From Lachnospiraceae bacterium (GTDB lineage Bacteria; Bacillota; Clostridia; Lachnospirales; Lachnospiraceae), in NCBI GenBank assembly GCA_021200995.1, contig JAJQFS010000052.1, positions 1 through 39,694 of the forward strand: 39,694 bases of DNA. Direction: 5' to 3'. The translations under genes and the position numbers were made by a program. Below are positions 34,301 to 39,694 of the stretch, piece after piece; positions within the stretch are counted from its first letter, which is position 1, and every line of letters starts with the position of its first letter. The notes beneath the pieces were generated by a model, which worked only from the letters and a program-made list of their open reading frames with translations, had not been told where the DNA came from and did not search any database.

Positions 34301-35124
34301 CGACCAAAAGTGTATACATGATTGCTGCCGGTGAGAGTGTGACCGGACTGGTCAGCCTGCATGAGGATGACGAGGAGCTTCCGTATCCCGGCGACGGTGA
34401 GGTCCTGATCAGCGATAAGATTGCGGAAGAATGCGGCGTTGGCGTGGGAGACGAGATCACCTTTTCCTTCGGCGACAACGAGGAAACAACGCTAGTGGTT
34501 TCAGGCGTTTTTGATAATTATGTTTACCATTACGCCTACATCACGCCCGAAACCTATGAGGAATATTTCGGGACGGAGTGGGTTGCCAATACGGTTTATC
34601 TGTCAATTGCTGACGATGTGGATGCCCACGAGCTTTCCACGGATCTTTCCGATTATGACGGAGTCAGCCAGATTGAAATCATGTCGGATACCACCGCGCG
34701 GGTGGAGAATATGTTAAGCTGTATGGACGCGATTGTGCTGCTGATTCTGGTCTGTGCGGGGGCGCTGGCTTTCGTGGTATTGTTTAATTTAAGCAATATC
34801 AATATCCAGGAGCGCGTGCGTGAGATCGCCACCATTCAGGTACTTGGATTTAACGCAAAGGAAGTCCGGCAGTATGTGTTCCGCGAGAATCTGGTGCTCT
34901 CCGGTATGGGAATCGTCTGCGGCATGCCGCTGGGCGTGTGGCTGACGGATTTTGTGCTTGACCAGATCACCATTGACATGATTTCATTTAAAATGAAGCT
35001 TCAGCCGATCAGCTTTTTATACAGTGCGGTGATTGTGTTTGGATTTACACTTTTGGTGAACCGGGTGATGCGCGGCAAGCTGAAAAAGATCAATATGGCG
35101 GAGGCGCTGAAGTCGATTGAGTGA
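31354..35124 (+). CDS. Giant FtsX-type ABC permease with coiled-coil ectodomain
   Basis: The 1256-residue permease has a first helix at about 18-40, then an extracellular region of nearly 690 residues. This includes two long coiled coils (about 250-385 and 567-702) of repeating EL-DG-type units, joined by a very acidic Ser/Asp/Thr linker (about 446-485). Three further helices follow (about 730-850, the first FtsX core), then a second helix-ectodomain-three-helix FtsX unit (about 899-1256). That is the MacB/FtsX duplicated plan. Substrate unknown; the family exports peptides or lipids or transmits signals across the envelope. The start at 31354 lies 5 nt after the ATPase stop with a weak ribosome site; 31363 is an alternative. 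Confidence 0.88.
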   Translation: MNSMMQKLLGRSIKKSLGRFLAIMIITMLGSAFFGGLMATQPAFLKTAQNFTDEYHLYDFRILSTYGIDEDDIAAVAALEDTQAAAGSVYYDAIANTPGGEMVIRILSITEEVNDLMLVEGRMPENESECVIDSNYFTDTEIGDVITFSDENEEDTLEALQESYTVVGKVFSPLYMNTERGTTSVGNGKLTSYMYVLAESLDFEYYTEVYISLKGDWEIYSDEYNDYVDSLEEIFEKTANVTVYARYSDIVSEAEEELLEGEEDYADGEQELIDGEQEYADGLLEYEDEKAEGEQELNDAWAEIEDGRAQILSARQELLDAEDTLAEAKAEYEEGLKEYEDGLAQLADGYDQLLAGERELAAGWEALEAARVQLEEAQAQLEENEEIYDMCVSVRAYLDENADVLAVLEYLDSVEDGNVDLDTLLDLISDEDLKSSLEEAFDQYQNSSSDDSETDGDTNAEEDSSTDTETGLEDSSNTDDSTQKVTDDVLDDVYDAAQEFLDETGVTISMEEISAWLIENLTEDTDVDLAELLSLLGVEDTEIDSILELIELLGEDGIVSTIDSIIAEYESGLAAYNEGLAQYEDGPAQYYSGESQLQEGWNEYNTGLQELMDAQAQLEDAAQQIADGEQEIADGWAELADAIQKLIDGEAEYEDGVEEFYTMLAEAEEELADARAELDDGWAELADARTELDDGWAELADLEEPEVYIYGREILAGYVCFEADAGIVEAIAQVFPVFFFLIAALVCSTTMTRMVDEERGQIASLRAMGYGTGAVMSKYLIYAGLSAGTGSIIGYFGGCVIFPLVIWNAYSTMYGFGSLILSFSARIFLITFAAAMLCSMGSAYLALRQEVKQAPAQGMRPKVPTAGKRIFLEYIPFVWKRFSFMGKVSMRNIFRYKKRMIMMILGISGCTALVVTGFGIRDSVVDICDYQYGEIQLMDMVITFRDEVSSELTEALEGDLSDEVTTYAVLRQQSVESEAQDGTTKSVYMIAAGESVTGLVSLHEDDEELPYPGDGEVLISDKIAEECGVGVGDEITFSFGDNEETTLVVSGVFDNYVYHYAYITPETYEEYFGTEWVANTVYLSIADDVDAHELSTDLSDYDGVSQIEIMSDTTARVENMLSCMDAIVLLILVCAGALAFVVLFNLSNINIQERVREIATIQVLGFNAKEVRQYVFRENLVLSGMGIVCGMPLGVWLTDFVLDQITIDMISFKMKLQPISFLYSAVIVFGFTLLVNRVMRGKLKKINMAEALKSIE
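33361..33457 (+). repeat. 42-bp tandem repeat in the permease coiled coil
   Basis: Units begin at 33361, 33403 and 33445 (the last partial) and encode ELADARAELDDGWA, ELADARTELDDGWA and ELAD. The period is 14 residues, i.e. two heptads. Confidence 0.85.
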
Positions 35125-35168
35125 TGATACAATTCACTGCGGGACGGAGCAATCCATGTATCATCACT
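35120..35168. repeat. 11-bp inverted repeat between permease and pcrA
   Basis: AGTGATGATAC (35120-35130) is the exact reverse complement of GTATCATCACT (35158-35168), with a 27-bp spacer. It overlaps the permease stop codon. No T-run follows, so it is not a classical terminator. A TATAAT at 35174-35179 just downstream may be a -10 box for pcrA. Confidence 0.6.
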
Positions 35169-35206
35169 GCATCTATAATACAGATTTTCATGAGGGGAAA
35201 CAAAAC

Positions 35207-37504
35207 ATGAGTATTCATGATGAATTAAATGATATGCAGTACCAGGGCGTGACGACAACGGAAGGCCCTGTCCTGCTGCTGGCGGGCGCCGGCAGCGGCA
35301 AAACACGGGTGATTACGCATCGTATCGCCTACCTGATTGAGGAGGAGGGCGTCAGCCCCTGGCACATCCTGGCCATCACCTTTACCAACAAGGCCGCGAA
35401 TGAGATGCGTGAGCGCGTGGACAGGCTGGTTGGCTTCGGCTCCGAGCAGATCTGGGTAGCGACCTTTCACGCTACCTGCATCCGCATTTTGAGACGATAT
35501 GCCGACCGGATCGGCTATGACAATAACATCACTATTTACGATACCGATGATCAGAAAAGTGTCATGAAGGACGTGTTAAAACGGCTGAACATCGATACGA
35601 AAATGTTAAAGGAGCGGACGGTGATGTCCGCCATTTCCTCCGCAAAGGACGAGCTGATCGGCCCCAACGAATTTTTCTTAAACAGCCGCGGTGATTACAC
35701 GCAGCGCCAGATCGCACAGGCCTATGTGGAGTACCAGAAGGTATTACAGAAAAACAACGCCATGGACTTTGACGACATCATTTTCAAGTGTGTGGAGTTG
35801 TTCAGAACCTGCCCGGATGTACTGGAAAATTATCAGAACCGCTTCCGGTATATCATGGTGGACGAATATCAGGATACCAACACGGCGCAGTTTGAGCTGA
35901 TCCGTCTGCTGGCGGCCAAGAATCGCAACCTCTGTGTGGTGGGCGACGACGACCAGTCCATTTATAAATTTCGCGGAGCCAATATCCGCAATATCCTGGA
36001 CTTCGAGTCCGTCTATCCGGACGCCGCGGTCATCAAGCTGGAGGAAAATTATCGCTCCGGCGGCAATATTCTGGCGGCTGCCAACGCGGTGATCAGCAAC
36101 AACAAGGGCCGCAAGGCCAAGGCGCTCTGGACGAGAAAGCCGGATGGAAAGCCGGTACATTTTCAGCGATTCGATACGGCTCTGGATGAGGCAGTCTTTG
36201 TGGCGCAGGATATCAGAAACAAGGCTCTGGACGGTACTGCGCAGTATCAGGACTGCGCCGTGCTCTACCGCACGAACGCCCAGTCCCGGCTGTTAGAGGA
36301 GCGGATGGTCTTCTCTGGGATTCCCTACACGATCGTCGGCGGAGTGAATTTCTATTCCAGAAAAGAAATCAAGGACATTCTGGCTTATATGAAAACCGTC
36401 GATAATGCCAGGGACGATATGGCATGCAGACGCATCATCAATATTCCGAAGCGCGGCATCGGCGCGACGACCATCGCGAAGGTGCAGGCTTACGCGGACA
36501 GTCACGACATCAGCTTTTATGATGCTTTGTGCGTAGCGGATCGCATTCCCGGGATTGGCAGGACGGGTGCCAAAATCGAGCCCTTTGTGACCTTGATCCA
36601 GGGCTTTCGCAGCAAGCTGGACTATTATGGGCTGGATGGACTTTACCGCGACATCCTGGAGATGACACATTACCAGGAATATCTGGAGGATACCGAGGAC
36701 AGGGAGGTGGTCGAGGATCGCATCGCCAATATTGAGGAGCTGGGCAATAAAGTAACCGCCTATGTGGAGGAGCATGACATGGCTTCCCTCTCGGAGTTCC
36801 TGGAGGAAGTGACGCTGGTGTCGGATATTGACAATGTGGAGGACACCAACAGGGTTCTGCTGATGACGCTGCACAGCGCCAAGGGTCTGGAGTTTCCGCA
36901 GGTGTATCTGACGGGCATGGAGGATGGACTCTTCCCCAGCTATATGAGCATTACCTCGGATAACAGGGATGACCTGGAAGAAGAGCGACGCCTTTGCTAC
37001 GTAGGGATTACCAGGGCAAAGGAGGAGCTGACACTGACCTGCGCAGGGCAGCACATGGTGCGCGGGGAAACACAGTTTTATGCCGTCAGCCGTTTCGTGA
37101 AAGAGATTCCGCAGGAGCTTTTAGACCGGGCGCTGCCGAAACAGAAGGCGAACGAGGATGTGATCGCGAACCGCCTCTATCAGGCCATCGCCGGCCGGCC
37201 CGTGTACGATTATCGGCCGAAAGCAACGCCGCCGAAGCCGAAGGTGACGCCGGAGCACGTGAAGCCTTTCATCGCGAAAAACATGGAGGAGCTTAAGAAA
37301 AGCGGAGCCGTGACGAAGGGCGGTGCTGGAACGGACGGCGGCCTGGACTACGAGGTCGGTGACAGAGTGCGGCATGTCAAATTCGGGGAAGGGACGGTGC
37401 TGGCCATCGACAGAGAACCCAGGGATTATAAGGTGACGGTGGAGTTCGACAAATACGGGCAGAAGGTGATGTTCGCGTCATTTGCGAAGCTGCAAAAGTG
37501 CTAA
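35207..37504 (+). CDS. pcrA: ATP-dependent DNA helicase PcrA/UvrD
   Basis: This is a superfamily 1A 3'-5' helicase of repair and replication restart. The 765-residue protein shows all motifs: I GAGSGKTR, II VDEYQDTN, III GDDDQSIY, IV EENYRSGG, V TLHSAKGLEF and VI LCYVGITRAKEEL. The C-terminal domain, with GDRVRHVKFGEGTVLAI and FDKYGQKVMFASFAKL, is the Tudor-like RNA-polymerase-interacting tail of Firmicute PcrA. The start at 35207 is chosen because GAGGGG lies 9 nt upstream and the N-terminus then matches the family. A longer frame from 35117 runs through the inverted repeat. Confidence 0.95.
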   Translation: MSIHDELNDMQYQGVTTTEGPVLLLAGAGSGKTRVITHRIAYLIEEEGVSPWHILAITFTNKAANEMRERVDRLVGFGSEQIWVATFHATCIRILRRYADRIGYDNNITIYDTDDQKSVMKDVLKRLNIDTKMLKERTVMSAISSAKDELIGPNEFFLNSRGDYTQRQIAQAYVEYQKVLQKNNAMDFDDIIFKCVELFRTCPDVLENYQNRFRYIMVDEYQDTNTAQFELIRLLAAKNRNLCVVGDDDQSIYKFRGANIRNILDFESVYPDAAVIKLEENYRSGGNILAAANAVISNNKGRKAKALWTRKPDGKPVHFQRFDTALDEAVFVAQDIRNKALDGTAQYQDCAVLYRTNAQSRLLEERMVFSGIPYTIVGGVNFYSRKEIKDILAYMKTVDNARDDMACRRIINIPKRGIGATTIAKVQAYADSHDISFYDALCVADRIPGIGRTGAKIEPFVTLIQGFRSKLDYYGLDGLYRDILEMTHYQEYLEDTEDREVVEDRIANIEELGNKVTAYVEEHDMASLSEFLEEVTLVSDIDNVEDTNRVLLMTLHSAKGLEFPQVYLTGMEDGLFPSYMSITSDNRDDLEEERRLCYVGITRAKEELTLTCAGQHMVRGETQFYAVSRFVKEIPQELLDRALPKQKANEDVIANRLYQAIAGRPVYDYRPKATPPKPKVTPEHVKPFIAKNMEELKKSGAVTKGGAGTDGGLDYEVGDRVRHVKFGEGTVLAIDREPRDYKVTVEFDKYGQKVMFASFAKLQKC

Positions 37505-37543
37505 AAAAATTTAAAAATCCTATAGTAAGAATTGTGGTTTTAT

Positions 37544-37551
37544 GCTATACT
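37544..37551 (+). promoter_or_regulatory. Extended -10 promoter
   Basis: TGCTATACT (TATACT at 37546-37551) has a TGn extension and a weak -35. It serves the acidic membrane-protein gene, whose leader would be about 61 nt. Confidence 0.5.
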
Positions 37552-37618
37552 AGTCAAAATGATTCAAGTAAGAGGGATACTTGTATCAAAGAAAACCAAC
37601 GAAAGGACATCTCTTAAC

Positions 37619-38053
37619 ATGAAAATTGAGGAATTGGCCGCCGCCATCAAAAAGGCGGAGAAGGAAGAAAAAAATAAATGTCTCGTTACGGTTCTTACCG
37701 TGATCGGAGCCATTGTGGTGATTGCCGGTATCGCTGTTGCGGTTTATAAATTCTTTGACAGCAAAAAGGCGGATGATGACGATTTCGACGATGATTTCGA
37801 TGACTTTGACGATGATGATGAGGACGAGGAAGGCTCCTACATCGAGCTGGATGTTGTGTATGCCAGCGAGGATGAGGACGAGGAAAAGCAGGAAGAAGCT
37901 GCCGCGGAGCAGAAGGAGGAGCCCGTGGAGGAAGAGGCTTCCGCCGAGAAAGCGTCTGCTGAAGAGACTACTTCTGAAGAAGCTCCTGCCGCGGAGGAAG
38001 CTCCCACAGCTGAGGAAACCGCTGAGGCAGAGCCGGAGAAAACAGAAGAGTAA
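37619..38053 (+). CDS. Acidic single-pass membrane protein
   Basis: The 144-residue protein starts MKIEELAAAIKKAEKEEKNK, has one membrane helix (about 22-41), then a tail made mostly of D and E with an E/A/P-rich end. A Glu/Asp tail of this kind is frequent in small clostridial membrane proteins of unknown role. Low complexity prevents family assignment. AAAGGA lies 11 nt upstream, which makes the start plausible. A perfect terminator follows. Confidence 0.7.
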   Translation: MKIEELAAAIKKAEKEEKNKCLVTVLTVIGAIVVIAGIAVAVYKFFDSKKADDDDFDDDFDDFDDDDEDEEGSYIELDVVYASEDEDEEKQEEAAAEQKEEPVEEEASAEKASAEETTSEEAPAAEEAPTAEETAEAEPEKTEE

Positions 38054-38078
38054 TCAAAGGCGAACAACTGATTATGAC

Positions 38079-38106
38079 AAAAAGGACATAGCGATATGTC
38101 CTTTTT
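38079..38106 (+). terminator. Terminator of the acidic-protein gene
   Basis: AAAAAGGACATA and TATGTCCTTTTT form a perfect 12-bp stem around GCGA. Confidence 0.92.
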
Positions 38107-38282
38107 CGTTGCCATTCAGGAATTTTGGCTTATTGAAGCGAAAGCATCATACCGATATCATACTGAGCGGTCTGATGATATGAATGTTTTTATGTAAGCC
38201 TTTATGTAAGCCATGAGACAGAGATTTTGTCGGAAAACTGACAACAGAATCCAATGAATGCAAATGGAGAAAGGAACTTAGT

Positions 38283-39694
38283 TTGAAAAAAGGAGATATC
38301 TGCCAGGGCGTTGTAGAACGCGTGGACTTCCCGAACAAGGGCATCCTGCATGTGGACGATCGTACCTGCATTGTCAAAAACGCCCTGCCGGGACAGACCA
38401 TTTTGTTTCGCGTCAGCAAAATCCGCAAAGGGAAAGTAGAGGGAAGTCTGCTTGAGGTAGTCAAACCGGCCACGAATGAAAGGCCGGATCTGTGCCCCCA
38501 CTTTGGCCGATGCGGGGGCTGCACCTACTTAAGTCTGCCTTATGAGGATCAGCTGCGAATCAAGGAGGACCAGGTGAAGCGCCTGCTTTCAGAGCCTTTG
38601 AAAGCGCAGGAGCGGGAGATTAAATGGGAGGGAATCCTGTGCGGAGAAAGCCCTTATGCCTACCGCAATAAAATGGAATTTACTTTCGGAGATGAATGCA
38701 AAGATGGGCCTCTGGCACTCGGTATGCACAGGCGGGGCAGCTTTTATGATGTGGTTACTGTCTCTGATTGCCGGATCGTGGATGAGGACTATCGCAGGCT
38801 TCTCACCGCGACACTTTCCTTTTTCCAGGAACGGGGCATCAGCTACTACCACAGACTGCGCCATGAGGGAGTGCTGCGTCACCTGCTGGTGCGCAAGGGT
38901 CATTTTACCGGGGAGATTCTGGTAGCGCTGGTAGCGAGCAGTGAGCTTAAGGCGGATTCTTTAGTGATGTCGGAATATCGGGACATGCTGCTGACCCTGA
39001 AATTGGACGGCACTTTGCAGGGAATCCTGCATATTCGCAACGATTCTGTCGCGGATACCGTCCAAAGTGACGGAACAACTGTCCTTTTCGGCAGAGATTT
39101 CATCTATGAAAAGCTGCTGGGCCTGACCTTCAAAATCTCGACCTTCTCCTTTTTCCAGACCAACTCCATGGGAGCGGAGGTCCTTTATTCCACTGTGCGC
39201 CGCTATGTGGAGGAATCCGGTGCCGGCAGCGGCACCGTCTATGACCTTTACAGCGGCACCGGCACCATCGCGCAGCTGATGGCGCCCGCTGCCAGCAAGG
39301 TTATCGGCGTCGAAATCGTGGAGGAAGCCGTGGAATCCGCAAAAGAAAACGCCGCCTTAAACGGCCTGACCAACTGCACCTTCCTCGCAGGAGACGTCCT
39401 GAAGCTTCTCGATACCATCGAGGAAAAACCGGATCTCATCATCCTCGATCCCCCGCGCGACGGCGTCCACCCAAGGGCCTTACAGAAAATCCTGTCCTAC
39501 GGCGTGGAACACATCGTCTACATTTCCTGCAAGCCGACGAGCCTTACCCGCGACCTGGAGATGATACTGGCTTCGGGGTATGTGGCTGAGCGGGGATGCT
39601 GCGTGGATCAATTTCCAAATTCCGCCAACATAGAGACGATTGTATTATTGAGCAACCGAAAAATCAAACCTGACTCTCATGTGAGACTAAGCCT
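38283..39694 (+). CDS. TrmA/RlmD-family RNA m5U methyltransferase (3' end outside window)
   Basis: The reading frame opens at a TTG with AAGGA 7 nt upstream and runs to the window end without a stop (470 codons). It has an N-terminal TRAM-like beta barrel (about 1-58), a [4Fe-4S] cysteine set CPHFGRCGGC with a further Cys in SDC, and an SAM-binding DLYSGTGTIAQL (about 320). DPPRDG and the catalytic Cys in YISCKPTSLTRDL follow. It would methylate C5 of a uridine in 23S rRNA or tRNA. It cannot be decided here whether it is RlmD-, RlmC- or TrmA-like. No ATG start fits. Confidence 0.9.
   Translation, partial: MKKGDICQGVVERVDFPNKGILHVDDRTCIVKNALPGQTILFRVSKIRKGKVEGSLLEVVKPATNERPDLCPHFGRCGGCTYLSLPYEDQLRIKEDQVKRLLSEPLKAQEREIKWEGILCGESPYAYRNKMEFTFGDECKDGPLALGMHRRGSFYDVVTVSDCRIVDEDYRRLLTATLSFFQERGISYYHRLRHEGVLRHLLVRKGHFTGEILVALVASSELKADSLVMSEYRDMLLTLKLDGTLQGILHIRNDSVADTVQSDGTTVLFGRDFIYEKLLGLTFKISTFSFFQTNSMGAEVLYSTVRRYVEESGAGSGTVYDLYSGTGTIAQLMAPAASKVIGVEIVEEAVESAKENAALNGLTNCTFLAGDVLKLLDTIEEKPDLIILDPPRDGVHPRALQKILSYGVEHIVYISCKPTSLTRDLEMILASGYVAERGCCVDQFPNSANIETIVLLSNRKIKPDSHVRLS

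Noticed and set aside
36293-37054. 253-codon minus-strand frame within pcrA
   Set aside because: Antisense shadow of conserved helicase motifs in a GC-rich gene.

Overview
The window looks like chromosomal DNA from a Clostridia species, most likely of the family Lachnospiraceae. This is inferred from moderate GC, consensus sigma-A promoters with strong GGAGG ribosome sites, and a gene set typical of that group: DUF6062 and DUF6106 proteins, YerC/YecD, DUF1836, a purine pathway ending in separate PurO and AICAR transformylase proteins, and a clostridial-type GlnRS. No rRNA, tRNA, CRISPR array, prophage or insertion sequence was recognised. The window is mostly housekeeping, with one small accessory island at 17.2-21.3 kb.

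Layout. 0-4 kb: yigZ and the magnesium channel gene mgtE, then a membrane-stress pair, a Gly/Arg-rich TPM-domain protein followed by PspA. 4-9 kb: typA (minus), a two-OB-fold SSB-like protein, the lysine/peptidoglycan pair dapA-dapB, and a frameshifted lipoprotein gene. 9-15.6 kb: a eukaryotic-type HisA, a cold-shock protein, a degenerate M23/LytM membrane protein carrying an exact 372-bp tandem duplication, yerC, a DUF1836 regulator, a PHP phosphatase and two small membrane proteins. 15.7-17.2 kb: guaB. 17.2-21.3 kb: two copies of a divergent pair made of a polytopic GT-C-like membrane protein (minus) and a small double-anchored ectodomain protein (plus). The left copy is decayed and the right copy is intact. 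21.3-25.4 kb: purO, two related hairpin repeats, AICAR transformylase and glnS. 25.4-28.9 kb: a MocR-type regulator, a broken ROK-kinase remnant and a type-B carboxylesterase. 28.9-38 kb: a YtxH-like protein, a DUF6062 protein, an ABC ATPase with a giant coiled-coil FtsX-type permease, pcrA and an acidic membrane protein. The window ends inside a TrmA/RlmD-family RNA methyltransferase gene that begins with TTG.

How the genes connect. GuaB, PurO and AICAR transformylase all act around IMP: the last two make it and GuaB sends it to GMP. HisA, which feeds AICAR into this branch, is also present but unlinked to other his genes. DapA and DapB form a translationally coupled pair. TPM protein and PspA probably form an envelope-stress unit. 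The ABC ATPase and permease form one transporter.

The most unusual features are the duplicated and half-decayed membrane module, the exact in-frame duplication in the LytM-like gene, the eukaryotic-type HisA, two intergenic hairpin elements, and a yigZ transcript that may be leaderless. No wholly new defence or biosynthetic system could be demonstrated from sequence alone. The membrane module at 17.2-21.3 kb is the best candidate for something undescribed.
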